Positions 44,196-56,705 of a DNA stretch of 64,000 bases are shown here, piece by piece; positions within the stretch are counted from its first letter, which is position 1, and each line of letters opens with the position of its first letter. The notes below the pieces were generated by a model, which worked only from the letters and a program-made list of their open reading frames with translations, had not been told where the DNA came from and ran no database searches. Location of the stretch: NCBI GenBank assembly GCA_007922305.1, contig ML677343.1:31737987-31801986 (forward strand), given 5' to 3'. Origin of the DNA: Dermatemys mawii. Taxonomy: Eukaryota; Chordata; Testudines; Dermatemydidae. Both the position numbers and the translations under genes were made by a program.

Positions 44196-44499
44196 AAGCA
44201 CGCGGTGTCCCGCTGAAGGAAAGGTTTTCCCTTCCAACCTTGAGGAGGATGCAGTCTGATCCCAACAAAAGCCGCTGCAGAAAAAATGCTCTGCCTCCCC
44301 CAGAGGGAGTATTATCTCAGCAAATGTCTTATGAGCTTGACTGATTCGTTAATGCAGTCGGGGTTTGTATTGTTTGCATCATACCACCCTATAGTGGCAT
44401 CTACCACAGCAGGGTGTATGTTACGAATAGGGCCTTCCAAATTCGCGGTCCATTTTGGTCAATATAATGGTCATAGGATTTTTTTTGAGGTTGGGCAGT

Positions 44500-44660
44500 G
44501 CTGTGATCCCATTGTATGTATGTGGGAACTGACCGCACGGAGAGACTAAGTGACGTGCCCAAGGTCCCAGGAGAAGTCTGTAGCAGAGCAATGAATTGAA
44601 ACTGGGCCTCCCAAGTCCTCGGCTTGTGGATCACCCTTTCTTCATGCTGCCTAAATGTCC
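44500..44660 (-). repeat. MIR/CORE-SINE-like copy
   Basis: 'GAGACTAAGTGACGTGCCCA', 'AGGTCCCAGGAGAAGTC', 'CAATGAATTGAAACTGGGCC'. Confidence 0.7.
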
Positions 44661-45504
44661 TAGAGCAGCTTCTTCCTTTGGCCTGTAACTGAATCTCATG
44701 AAGGCTGGGGCGAGTTAAGGCAACAAGTGGGGCACAGAGTCCATGAACAGCTGCTTTTATCCAGCGCTGCGAGGTAGGTGAGTGAGCTTGAAGGGAAGCT
44801 GGGTTCAGAACATGGTCTGCTAAATTCTGTTGGCATCAAAACCCATGGCTTGGATCTGGGATCTATTTTATCTGACTCCTGTTCTCCTCTGCTTCCCCCG
44901 AAGTGTGTGCCAACGCTTACTAAAGATTGTAATGCGTGTTACCTGGACTTCCTGGTGGCTTGTTACTTGAATTTCATGGTAGCTACTGCAAGTAGTTCCG
45001 CTGACATCAGTCTGCAGGGCTGGAGCTGCTCATCACTTACAAATGCCACGTTTTTAGAGTAGCGCTGAGGCATGCCGTCATTGCCGGCCAACCGATAATA
45101 AAAATAAAGATCCAAACTATTTTCTTGAACTTGGTTGCCTAAAGGTAGGCTCTTAAACCCATAACTGGGCCCCGAGAATTGTCTTCCCCTGTGCAGAATG
45201 TACAAATCCTCAAAAAGCCAATAGGGCTCTGCATGTGCTCAGTACTCTTTGAAAATCTAGTCGCTCCTAGGTTCTCAAATCTATATTTTGGCCTCCTGCT
45301 TTTTGGGGTGAATGAGGAGGGGGAGCCTCCGGCTTCCCAACTTTCAGCTTCTTGCGCTGGGAAGGTATCGGCTGAAAATCTAAGTTTGCTTCATCTAAAT
45401 ATAAAACTAAAGAGCAAACAGTATAAAGTTCATTTTTAATGTGCTGCCCCATTCCGGTTGGGCTGTTTTCTTTTTTTCTTCCTTTCTTTTTTTTAAAGGA
45501 ACTG

Positions 45505-45710
45505 TGATAAAAAGCAGCGATAAAGCCAGGACTGTTTTGTGTAGGAGTTGGTATCTGCGTTATCTATCTCCCTTTTTCACTCTCTGAACAGCTCTGTTGT
45601 TTTTTACTCTTATCTCGCTCCACCAAAATGCCAAGAACAAAAAAAAAAAAAAAAGCCTGCACATACAAACTCCAGTGCCTTGATAATTCATGGACCTGGT
45701 GATAAAATGT
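45505..45710 (+). promoter_or_regulatory. GATA-motif cluster III
   Basis: TGATAA at 45505, 45681 and 45700; CGATAAA at 45518; TTATCTATCT from 45560; CTTATCT at 45609. A poly(A) run at 45640-45654 lies inside. Seven cores lie in about 200 bp, with both orientations present. Confidence 0.55.
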
Positions 45711-47024
45711 TACAATTTTAATTTAATGGTCGGTTTTATTTTCATTTTGCAAACGAAGTCAAAATGCAACAAGGCAATGGCGCTGTACTCCCCAGACCTC
45801 ACCTCTTTTGTCGGTCTCCCCTTCTTTCGTCACGTAACAAAATCCGGGACGATCAGAGCAGCTAGAGAGAAAGGGCTTGTTATGTGCTTCGCTCTCTCTG
45901 CCCAGGGGTTGAAACAGTGATTGCTACCTCTGGCTGTGCTAACTGGCCGAGGTGGAAGGTGAAAGCTGCTGCCGCTTAAACTGCAAGATCATTTCGTGCT
46001 TGTGCCTTGGACTCTGCCTGTGCACAAAACTCCTGCAGCCAGCAGCAAATGTGGTACCTTGTGCAGCTCTCCGTAGCTCATGAGCGAAGCAAGACTGGGC
46101 CAGAACTGCTGTAGGAAGTGATGGCAGTGACTCATTAGGGGGCACCTTCCCTTTGGGTCAGCACTGGCCTGGTGTGGGCTTAACGGGTGGCCTTTGTTCC
46201 TGGAGTTGTGATACTTAGAGTGAGTGTTAAAGCAGAGGCCATAACTTTCAGCTATCCCATGGCACCTCCTGTGCGATAAGGTGTGTTAAACAGCTGCCAC
46301 GTGCCAACCCAGAGGTGGCTGCATTTCAGCAATTATTTTTGTTGTTCATAGCTCTGTCACAGTCCCTTTAAGGCTCCCCTGACATTTGTAAAATGCTCTG
46401 GGGTCCTTTGGCCAAGCAAGGCCTAGTGTTTTACTGTTACACTAACCCCTGTGATACCTTAGCTGGAAATAACACCTTTTGAAAGAGTTTTGGGATTTCC
46501 CCCTGAGAGTTTCTTCAACATTGTAAGCAAGACAGTACTATGTAAATGAACTTGTCAGTTGCATGCTGATTGGCTGAGCTACCTGTGACATCACAACACC
46601 ACTTCCACAGAAAACTGTTTCTTCTCTTTCTCTCCCTTTCTTGCTTTGCTCCGGCCATGTGCCACCAGCAGCCTTGCGGCTGAGCTGGAGGGAAAGAACA
46701 AGGGGGCTCCCGCTTCCCTGCTCAGGATCAGTTTCCTGTTCGTCTTCAGTATGACCGTTGCTGGGGAATCCTGGGTGTCCCAAACTTTGACTTGGCCCCG
46801 TTGACTTCTTCTGCTGCGTCTGCTCCCCAGCTCTTTCTGGAAGTGACTGACTGATCCGTGGCCTATTTCTTAACTTCCCACTCTGAGTCTGGGGTGGGAG
46901 GGGCCCCCAGACTCCCACGGGGCGGGGGTGTCTGGCTTTGGAGGGTGATGCATGGAGCGGAAACCAGACACGATGTTTGGTGGTCTAGAAGTGTGTGTGT
47001 GATTCCTGGGTGGTTATTTTGTTT

Positions 47025-47290
47025 GTATTCCGGTAGTGCCTAGAGGCCTTCATCCGAGTTGAAGGCTTTGTTGTACTAGGTGCTGTACAATCACGTGGAC
47101 GATCGGTGCCGTGAAAAGCTGAACAATCTGAGTGGAGAAGATTAAGGGTGGGAGGCAGTTTCATCTCCCTGTTATAGCTGGGGAGCCGAGGTGAAGTGAG
47201 GGGAGGAGACTTGCCCAGGGAGTTTGTGTCAGAGCCGAGAATTGAACCATGATCTCCACATCCCAGTCTCCTGCCGTAACCCCAAGCTCA
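47025..47290 (-). repeat. CORE-SINE copy, near full length
   Basis: 'GTAGTGCCTAGAGGCCTTCA', 'GTACTAGGTGCTGTACAATC', 'AGGAGACTTGCCCAGGGAG' and 'GAATTGAACCATGATCTCC' in order. It is the longest uninterrupted copy of the family seen here. Confidence 0.75.
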
Positions 47291-48386
47291 TTCTTGAGAC
47301 TGTTACTTCCAGCTCAGATCTGCCACGTTGGCTGGAAAGGGTCCAAGCACCAGTGGCTCTTGCCAGACCAGTTAGGTACCTAACTGTCAGCATTCTCGAA
47401 TTGGACACTGTTGCCCTGAACAGTGGGTTACAATGTTTTTCCTATTAGCATCCCACATCCAGTCTCCAGTGTCCCACGTCCCTAACATGAGCGACTGAGG
47501 CCTGCAGAGCACCCGGGCGAGACCCAGGCACGTGCAAAGAACTGAATGACTCTTGCAAGCCGGTGGGCATATCTGAAAGCAAAGCTTTGCCTGGAGTCCC
47601 CGGTCGATCAGCGTGTTGGCCTCCACAGGCAATGAACTCCTGCTTCCTTCCCAACCCCTTGAGCCATGTCAGCTGGGATCCAAAATGCCAACTGTCTCCC
47701 GGGAAGCACCCAGTACGGCCGTTCTTATGACCTATTTATTTTTTCTTTATTTAGACTCTTAGTGATTTATTCCCCAAGGGCCAGTGTAGCTGGGTCCTCC
47801 CCTCCCACCGTGGCCTGCCCCTTTCCTTCTGTATGAGCAAGACCCTGCTGCCTTTGAAGGGAAAGTGGCGGGCACACTTAGCACCACACTTGGGATGGGC
47901 CTCACTCATCAGCATCCAGTGTCTGGTCCCCCAACGTTTGACCAGAAGGATGCATGACCTGTGTCCAGGTAAAGGACTCTAGAACTGACTAACCAGTTAC
48001 TTGGATGGCTCTCCTTGCCTCCCAGGCAGGGCCAGTATCTGTTTCATACTCAGGAGCATTGAGAATATACAGGTGGAGGATTCTGACGACTCCCCTCGTG
48101 AGTGGTACAGGCCATGGGCAGGAGCTCCTTGGCCAAGGCCTTTCTTCTGGACGTCTTTGCTCCAGACTGAAAGGCGGCCCTCCAGCCTGGTGTGGACCAG
48201 GCCTCCCCTGGTGAGGACTTGCCAAAGCCTAGGTCTGTGTCTTGGGCTGAAGGGGCCATTAGTTGAGTCTTGGCCTAGTAGCAACGGCAGGGAATGTGTA
48301 GGGCCGTCCAGAGTCTGAGGCAGCGAGAGGCGAGCAGAAGTAGCGTCTCCTCTTGAAAAGCAACAGCTCAGATTTTAGAATAAGCT
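47291..48386. other. Intronic DNA, nothing recognised
   Basis: No motif cluster, repeat family or exon supported. Overlapping ORFs on both strands reflect moderate GC only. Confidence 0.4.
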
Positions 48387-48404
48387 CCACCAGGTGGCCC
48401 TCAC
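48384..48404 (+). promoter_or_regulatory. CTCF-type site candidate in intron 1
   Basis: CCACCAGGTGGCCC at 48387-48400 differs from the CTCF core at one position. It has the same orientation as the site at 20298, so it would not form a convergent loop with it. Confidence 0.4.
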
Positions 48405-51400
48405 TCCGGTTCCAAGGGAGGGTCTGTCAGCGGATTGCCGGCCGGCACTCACCCTGGCTCTCCGTACGGGAGCCTCAGGGGTTTCCAATGAGATCTCCAG
48501 CCCCTTCCAGCATGGCATCTCGTGACTGCTTAATCCTCCAGTGATGTCACCTTGTGGTAACTGACCTCATTCCCTGTTGCTGCCGGACCAGCTGTGACGT
48601 TAGCAAGTTCTGGGGAGTCCCTTTGGGCCTGGCAACTGGCAGACTTAGAGTGTGTGTGTGTGCGCGCGCGCACGTGTGCATGCACACACAGTGTGGTGCA
48701 ATAAATCTCTCCTGGAATTTCTCCCCTTGTGTGAAAGTCCCTTTTCAAAGTAGCTTCCTTCCCCGCTCTGGGACCAGTGTGCATCTGGCTGTGTAATCGT
48801 AAAGAAACACCTGTCTGCTTCACGGAGCCATAGCAAGGACAGTCCTGCATAGTGTCTCCCTCTGCTGCGGCGTCTGAGGTCCCACCTAGATGGGGGTGGG
48901 GGGAGAACCTGTAGGAGTTAGAGGGAGGGAAGCACCAAGGCCTGTTGCAAGCAAAGCGCTAGCTGCGGTGGGGACGGAGACGCTGCAGAGGAGACTGTGC
49001 AGAGATGACGAGGCTGGTGGAGGATGAAAGGAGAGCGTCTGAGGTCCTGTGGCTACTGCTGTACTGAGCTTTCTTCCCCACCCCCCACCTTGAAAGTTGT
49101 GACCATCTTTTAAGAGTGACTCCCCCCACCTCTCTGCCCCTCCTTGGGGAAACTGCCTGAAGTCCGCTGGTGACCCTGCAGCTGGAAGGGATGATTGAAC
49201 AGATCCTGTCCCTCCCCTCCCTCCCAAACAGAAGCCTGTAGGTTCTGCATGTCTCCTCCAGCCAAACCTGCAGGCAGGAAGCAGAGAGACTTGCTGAGCC
49301 TGCCTGGGACTAAAACCCGGGGATCAAAACCAAAAGCCCAACCAGCCGCTTTTATGAGCCCCCAGTGGCTTCGGCGGGGAATTCTTCCCAGCTGCTGTAA
49401 TGGCAGGGAAGTGTTTACAGTCGCTCTGGTGCCGCTTACATCATGTGTCGGGGGAAATGCCTGCTCTGGTCTGCGCTGCCACCTGAGGAAACCACAGAAG
49501 CCGTCTTCCGAGGAACGGACCCTTTCCTCTCCGCTGGAGACTCTGTGGGCGGGAGCTACGGTGCCAGCCACACAAACGGAGCAGGCAGCCCCGGAGGGTC
49601 GGCGGGACATGCCTACTGAACGTATGGGAGCTTTTCTGAGCTGGGTAGGGGGGCGGGGTGGAGGGACACAATCGTCCGGCCTTGTTCCTGCCTCCCATCC
49701 CCGCAGTGTAAATCGAGAGTAACTCCATCAAAGTCCAGGGACATGGAGTGAGAGTCCAGAGCAGAATCTGCTTCTGTCTCCATTTTCCCTCTCTCTGCTC
49801 CCCTGCCACGTGGGAATGAAACTCCCTGCCCGCCCGCCCTCTCGTGCAAAGCCGCCTGGCCTGGAGGCGGCTGTTAGTGGGAGAGGAGACTCTGTGCCAT
49901 CTCCAGCACACCTGGGGCTAGGCTGCACTGGGTCCAGGCCTGCTCCATGTAAGGAAGACCGTGGGTGATGGGCAGGCTGCTAGGCACTGGGCAGGGCTGG
50001 TCTTTGCCAGTCCTGTGGGGATGGAGTGGGGAGGAAGACACGGACCATTCCTGAGGGCTGCATCTGGTGAGCAAATAGTTGCCGGCTTATTCTAGCTTGG
50101 AAGAAAAAAATTAAAATCTCTCAGGCAATAGGAATGTAGGAATCCTCATACGCAGCCGGCCAATGCTCCATCTCATCCCTTCTCATCCAGGACGCAATAA
50201 CACTGGCTGTATCCCCTGTAATGGACAACTGTGCACTGACTTTCCCAGAGGGGAGATTTCTTCCTGGCCTCTGGCAGGGAGTAGCTGACTTTTGTGTCCT
50301 GAAGCATGAGTGTGTATATCCCTGGAGCACTTTTTTTCCTGGTTAGTGCATGGTAGTAATATTCCGATGTTACTGACTAAGGGCGAAGCTGCTTCACCGC
50401 TGGGGCTGTGCAGAGCCGTGGGACAGGAACACTGCACCTTGTGAACAGGCATCTCAAAGCGCTTTATGCTCACTGAGAAAACTGCCCACCTTGCGGGGTT
50501 GAAGACTGAACGAGCCTCCGCTCTGAGAAAGAAGTAAAGGTGCCTGGTGTGTTTAAATGACTCGATCCAGTGAGATGCCAAGGTGGGAGTAAGACCCAGG
50601 TGTCCTGGCTCCCTTATCTTTTGCTCTAAGCCTCAAAATTGCATGCTTCCCCGTTAAGCCATGGATAGGGGCTAAATTGGCAGATTCCCAGCTCCACAGG
50701 CACCCATCTCCCCCACTACCCCCAGAATCCTCCTCTGCTTTTGTCAGTGTCACTCGGCAGCTGGTGTGTCAGAGATGCCAGCAAAGTAACTTTTCAGGAG
50801 TCCAGAGTCTAAGGCTCCAGGGCTTGTTGGATGCTGCCTGAGCTGATTGTTGCTCTATTTTCTATAAAACCGTGGACTTTAGGGGCAGGAGGGGAACAGG
50901 TCCTTCCCACTGCTCTGCTTTCCATAACTCCCAGCGAGCCAGTGGGTGGGTTGGCTCTGAGATCCTGATGGGAAGGCAGCGGGAGTGGGACTTTGTTAAT
51001 GGATAAAGGAGCCACTTCGGGGGGGAACAGAAGTGAGCCTTGAGTTGCCTGGGACTTGGCTCAGAGACTGCCTCCTCCATCTGACTTCCCTGGACACGTG
51101 CAACTATTTGAAGCGTGACGCCCGACTCCCTGCTGTTTGGCACAGTCATCCGTCAGGACCCCGGTCCAGTCCACGTACGCCCAACTTCCTTTTGCCCACC
51201 ACGGCTAACGAGGCCCTGGGAGCGCTTGCTCATTGCAGATCCCTTTTTGCAATAGGACCAATATCCTGGTCAGTCCCTCTCGAGATAACTCCTGTGCGTT
51301 CTGCCTAAAGTGTGTCAGTTGGAGGTGGTGGTTATTCACTTCCTGTCCTAAACGAGGGGCAGCGTGCACTGCTAAACTCAGAGGCTGGCTGAAGAGACGC

Positions 51401-52132
51401 TGCAAAATGTACACCCCCCGTGCTGGACATCGCTTGCTTGCTCAGGGATTCTTCAGAGTGCAGAGAGCTGCAAGAACTGAAATTTCCTCCTTTTGATTTA
51501 AAAGAGGGAAGTTCCCACGGGGTTAAACTTGTGCTATTTGTCTCTCATTCAGCGGAGTCTCTGAGCGCGGGCTGACGTGCATACTCCTTCAGCAAAGCAT
51601 TTAACCACGTGCTTGACTTGAGGCACACGGTTCTGGCCCATTACTTCGGCAGAACGTGCTGGATTCTGAGCATGTGCTTCTGTGCTTTTCTGGGTAGGGA
51701 TGGGCTGTTGCAAGGGGCCCTTAATGAGCCCAGGCTTTTGGGGGTGATTAAAAACCAGGAAGGGGTGAACACAGCTGGCTTTACACTGGTATGGAATTGA
51801 GAGAGTGAGGTTTTATCTCTAGTCACAGCTGATTGCTTCCCCTTTGCCTCGGTTTCCCCATCTGAAAAGTGGCATCCATGTTACCGTCCGAGCCCCTGGA
51901 TGGAAAGTGCCATAGAAACCCAGACTCAAGTCAAAGCCCCTTTTTGTGTCTGGCCCAGTGTGGGTGTAATTTTAAACACTTTTCCCCTTCCGTTTACAGT
52001 TCCTCTCCCCCTCCCTCCTTCCTTCCTTCTCCTCTACCAGATGAAAAGCCAGGATTGCATTAAAAGTCGCATCCCCTTTTGTGAAGCAATCTGTTTCTAT
52101 CCATCTGATGTGTCTGAGGGCTGGGGATGGCT

Positions 52133-52187
52133 CTATTAGAATCGTTCCTCCCTTAAAATCTATCAGGGCTTTATCGGCCCTATCTGA
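52133..52187 (+). promoter_or_regulatory. GATA module, copy A of an internal duplication
   Basis: The order CTATTAG-AATCG, AATCTATCAG, TTTATCGGCCCTATCTGA is seen again at 52312-52382. Contains TTATCG at 52171 and CTATCT at 52180. Confidence 0.55.
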
Positions 52188-52311
52188 AACGTAAAGTCAC
52201 TTCATTGCCATTGTTCCTGTGTTTTCTTTCTCATTATTTTTCTCTCCTTCCCCCCGACCAGCACCCCGCCCCCATTGGCTGTTTGATATGATGTGGGCTC
52301 TCTTACTATTC

Positions 52312-52490
52312 CTATTAGTAATCGCGTCCCCTGAAGTGAAACAATCTCCTGTAATCTATCAGTAGTTTATCTGGCCTATCTGAGAGCTGAGAATGGCCGG
52401 GCCCTCAGATGGCGCCATGCTTGGGAGCTGATAAAGTTACAGAGTTCAGCCAGTGATGAATGTTAAGTAACTACACCCCGGTTAGATAGG
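52312..52490 (+). promoter_or_regulatory. GATA module, copy B, plus flanking GATA sites
   Basis: Copy B (52312-52382) repeats CTATTAGTAATCG, AATCTATCAG and TTTATCTGGCCTATCTGA with a longer spacer than copy A. It continues into CTGATAAAG (core 52429) and AGATAGG (52484). Confidence 0.55.
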
Positions 52491-52596
52491 ATATGGACTT
52501 GGCAGAGAGAACAGCTCCGTCTGAAACCAATCTCTCTGATATCAGCAGGGCTGTTTTTTCTCAGGCTCTGGCTCTCCTTGTCTGTCTCTTTTTTTT

Positions 52597-52618
52597 CTCT
52601 CTCTCTCTCTCTCTCTCT
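52597..52618. repeat. (CT)11 microsatellite
   Basis: CT run flanked by T-runs, a polypyrimidine stretch from about 52585 to 52625. Confidence 0.9.
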
Positions 52619-53689
52619 TTTTTTCTGGGGCCTGAGCTGAAAAGTTCACATCCAGCCTCCCCCAGAGCTTTGGAGGGTGATGGGTGGATGAGGGGTGTCC
52701 CATTTCTGTTCTGGGGTGGAGACTGCCAGGGTGCGCAGTTCTCTAGTAAACCGAGCAGAGGGCAGCGTTTGTTCCTCTCTTACCCCCATGTGCTGCTCTG
52801 AGTATGGCTGCTGGGGTGGCATTACACCTCCTGTGCCCTCGACTGCCAGCCTGGCCCACTTCCCCCACCCTCAGTGTGTCCTGCCCCTTGCGGGGGATTT
52901 TCTCTCCCAGGGCGAGGCCGGAGCTGGCACTTGGCGGAGGCTAGCTGTTCGCACCAGGAAGGGAGACCTGGGCTTGGAGACTCTCTGTGCATGGTGCTGG
53001 CCCTCCTTCGCTGGGCTGGGAGAAGTCCTGCGGAGGGCGGCCCTGGGGATAGTCTGTGATTTATGGGGCCTGTCTCCTCTAGGCTGCCAGCTCAAACCCA
53101 GACCCGTTGTGAAGGGAAGCTCCCATCCAGCAGGTGTTCACCAGGCTCACTAGAGAGACTCTGACGTGACTGGGGCTTGGAGACTTGGTTCCCTTTGCCC
53201 TCCTCTGCCCTTAGCTCAGGGTTGCGACATGCTGGGCAGGCCCCTGTTGTTGTCTGGCTATCGCTGCTCTCTTGCCGAAATGGGGCGCTTCCTGAAAGTC
53301 GCCCAGAGATGGTAAACCAGCCCTGGCTCTGGCCAGCGTCACGTGGCGGCCCCAGCATGCCCCTGTGTAACCCTGCCGGGGCCTTACCCCAGGCATGGCT
53401 GTGCCCTGGCACAGAAAGTCCCTAACCCCTGGCCCAGCAGCAGGCCGGGTGTAAGGCTGAGTGAGTGCCATGCTTTTGGGTGGTGCAGGGGACCGCTGGG
53501 CTTGGAGGGCGTGCGCCTGAGTCTGGAGGCGGAAGCCAGCGGACGAGGACGGGGCTGCGTAGCTACATCAGCTGAACGGGCTGGTTGGGACCCTAGCAGG
53601 ACTCTGCTAGCAAGTGCCTGCGGGGCCACCTTTGTGCATAACGCTCGATTCCAATCCTCTGCCTGCCGGAGCTGCCTGACTTATCTCCG

Positions 53690-53915
53690 CTCAGCATCTC
53701 CTCTCTTGTTCCCCTCCCCATTATCTGCCCCCCCCCGACTTAATGGGTTTAATCGTTGAGGGAGGAGGGCGGATAATGTGAAGAGGGCACCCGCGTTGCC
53801 ATAGCGACCATGGGGAAAGGTCAGGCCGAGTTTATCTCGGTGTGATAGAGAAGGGCTCCTAATTAGCGATAGGTACCACTCTAGCGTGGGGCTGGGCCAG
53901 GCCCGGACATTATCA
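53690..53915. promoter_or_regulatory. GATA-motif cluster V
   Basis: CTTATCT 53690, TTATCTG 53721, GGATAAT near 53771, TTTATCT near 53831, TGATAG 53843, CGATAGG 53867 and TTATCA 53910. There is also a TAATGGGTTTAATCG stretch at about 53741. No repeat signature. Confidence 0.5.
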
Positions 53916-55119
53916 GTCCGGTGCGAGGAGCTGATATTAAAACCTCTCTGGGAAGAGGGGGGAGCCCAGCCTCAGAGATGCTCTTTAAACCTGATGCTGG
54001 GCTGAGGGGCTGCCTTCTCGCAAAGTTCCCCACGTAGGAAAAGACCCAGTCAGCCCTTCCAGCTGCATCCCTCTGGGCAGCTGGCTTGTCTCTTTCCAAA
54101 CTGGGGTCAGCGTTGGCACGGTCAAAGGTCCGAAGGACGCCATGCCTGGGTGAGCCCCTCCCAGGGACAAAGTGAGCGCAAGCCAGCCCCTGGGGCAGGC
54201 TGCCCCTGAAGTTTGGGTCCGGCTCTATTCTTCGGGGGCGTTAGCGCTGGAGAGGGAGGCACCGGCAGAAACATCTAGCCGTCACCCCTAGGCACCACTG
54301 CTGGGGAGAGACTTGCCTTCCATCCATCTTAAACCACTGCTCAGGGCAGTCAGTTACAGTGGTTTCTCTGCGTCGGGAAGGAGATTTGCCTTTTTCAGCT
54401 TCACCGACTCCTTCTGATCTGCCGTAGAATTGAGCGGTCTCTGGGGCCCCTTCCCTCTGCGCTGAGTGTCTGGCCAAGAGCCTCCCTCCTCTTTTCTAAG
54501 AGTAGATTATCTCCCCAGCATCCTCCTCTGCGGTATCCGCCATTATCAGCCCGTTCACCCAGCCTTTCGAGAGGAGATAGGCGCCTGAAAACAGCTGATG
54601 GCATCGCGCGCTTGCTTGTGCCTGTGGCTGCAGTCCCACTGGTGTGATGTCCCATCCCTCCACTGAGGCGGGCAAGCGAACTCTCTCGCCCACTCCTTTG
54701 ATGGCATCGGTCTGAGGACGGTAGCGCGGGCGAGGTCTGCCTAAGGAGCTGGCGGCTTGTCTGGCTGAATCAGGTGGCGGGAGTCAGCCAAGGTGGCTGG
54801 AGAATGCTGTGCATGTCCCACTGGGCTCTTTGCTTTTCCCGAAGAGCAGGTTCGGGGCTTGGATCAAAGACGTGCGGAGATGCTTTGATAATGGTGGTGG
54901 CTTTTCCTGGTGCCCCACTCGGAGCTTTAAACTGGGGAGCAGCAGCTGCCAAAGCTGTGAAAGGCCTTCAGGGTGTCTGAGTGCTGAGACGTGCATCTGT
55001 GCCTCACAGGCATGGTATTTCCAAACGTAAGGCTTCTGATACAGTGTTGGCTTGGCCAGGACTCTGTGTATGTCAGGAGCGGGAGTTAAGGCAGCTATTT
55101 AATACCCTAGCAGATAAGA

Positions 55120-55335
55120 AAGGAGAAATGGCCTAGTGGTCAGGACCATCCCCTGATGCTTGTAAGACGTGCGTTCAAGTCACTGCTCCGCCACAGACTG
55201 TGTGCGACTATGGACAGTCATTTTAATCCATCTGTGCCTCAGTTTCCCTTCTGTGCAATGGGGTAATGGCCCCGCCCTGCCCCCCAGGGGTGTGTGAGGG
55301 TAAGTGCGTTTGAGACTGAGGTGCCCAGAGACGGC
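55120..55335 (+). repeat. MIR-like SINE copy
   Basis: 'AATGGCCTAGTGGTCAGGAC', 'GTTCAAGTCACTGCTCCGCC', 'CTGTGCCTCAGTTTCCC', 'GTGCAATGGGGTAATGG' in sense order. Confidence 0.8.
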
Positions 55336-55578
55336 GGCGACAAGGGGTGGGCATTACACGTACCACAGATGATAATATGGCAAGCTTTAGTCTAACAAAA
55401 AAAAATGCCTGTGACCGTGCTTGGCGCGTCCCTTCACTGCCTCCTGTAGTGCTAATTCCTCCCCCTGAATGTTCAGAGGATGTTAGGGTGGGCGAAGATG
55501 CTTTGGAGTTTTTTGCTCTTGTGAATATAAAGAGCGGTGTTCCCCAAAGGCCGGCCAACTTCTACTTCTCTTTCACTG

Positions 55579-55753
55579 AGGCCGAGTCTACGCTACTGGG
55601 ACTGGAGCAGTTTACGGCGATGGAAGGGGGTTGTTTTTCTGTTGGGAGCTCAGTTGGCAGCAAAATTCTTCCTTGGACCTCAGTGTGTCTCCACCAGGGA
55701 TATTTCTGTGTCCCCAGCTATGTTCACCTCAGTTTTAAGTGTAGACAAGGCCT
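55579..55753. mobile_element. Small MITE (AGGCC...GTCTACAC family), 175 bp
   Basis: Left AGGCCGAGTCTACGCT and right AGTGTAGACAAGGCCT are near-perfect inverted termini. It is the best-preserved member of the family in this window. No coding capacity. Confidence 0.75.
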
Positions 55754-55999
55754 AAGAAAATGGGGTAGGAGGGAAGTAAAAATGAGGACAAACGGGGGGA
55801 GCTAAAGTCCTTCTTCAAAGCAATGGATTGCCCTATCTGCGGCGCTGTGGCTTTTCACCCACTTGCTCCCACCAACGGCTTCCTCTCTGTGGCACTCCCT
55901 GTTTTAAAACGTTATCTGATGCTAGCTATGGCAAGCGCGACTGTCCGGTCAGTGGCTCTGGTGATGGCACATCCCAACAGGAACCTCCCTGAAGTTCCT

Positions 56000-56120
56000 G
56001 TGCACTAGGGCAGTGCTATTAACCCCATTATACAGATGGAGGAACTGAGGCCCGGAGAAGCTTAGTGACTTGCCCATGATCACACAGGAACTCTGTGGCC
56101 AAACCTGTTATACATTCAGT
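56000..56120 (-). repeat. MIR-like SINE copy
   Basis: 'CCCCATTATACAGATGGAGG', 'AACTGAGGCCCGGAGAAGC', 'TTAGTGACTTGCCCATGATC': a clear antisense MIR core. Confidence 0.8.
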
Positions 56121-56644
56121 GACTTGTCGGTCTTGTGCAGATGGGGAAGCTCTCATCTCAGATGCGCCCTCCAGGTATGGTGATCAGAGACAAATGGTGA
56201 GGAGGCAAAAGACTGTCCCACATTCAGGGAAGGCAACTCCCTGCTTGGCTTACTGAGCAAAGTTAGTCGCTTGTCCATGCTCCCTTAGCTGAATCTCTGG
56301 TCGGATTAGCCCAGAGCAGGAAAGCCCTTGGGAGAGCAGGGGAGACTCTTTCCTGGGCTGAAGGAAGAGGCTGGTAGAGGGAAGTGGAGTAGCTAAAGTG
56401 AGGCCTTCGCCTGCATTGGCACTCTTGGGGGCAAGTCAGCAGGGGAGTTGGGTGTCTTCAAGCCCAGGTAATAACTGGTCTCCCTGTTTCCTAATGGCCG
56501 AGTGACTGGTGGACGTCATGCCCATGTTTTACAAGCTGGGAGAGTCTTTCAGCTCCCCAGGGCCTGGTGGGAAGCGTCCATCTGCCAACTCCAGTCTCCG
56601 TTCTATATATTTCATTTTAATTTGAAGATGAATTCAGGGTCAGT

Positions 56645-56705
56645 GCCTGGATAAGAGCCTGAAGGACACTGCAGAGACAAAGAGCCATTATCTGCTTTCT
56701 ATCAA
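56645..56705. promoter_or_regulatory. Small group of GATA cores
   Basis: GGATAAG at 56649, TTATCTG at 56688 and CTATCA at about 56700 within 60 bp. Weaker than the other clusters. Confidence 0.3.

Noticed and set aside
49715..49760. Phrase resembling the start of ZFPM1 exon 2 (a GGGACATGGAG word)
   Set aside because: The frame needed after exon 1 (phase 1) meets a stop at once and does not give the expected SLGDME-like peptide; no good acceptor tract.
49441..50074. Overlapping ORFs up to ~175 codons on both strands, 49.1-50.1 kb
   Set aside because: No splice-compatible boundaries, no recognised domain, and intronic position; consistent with chance in moderately GC-rich DNA.
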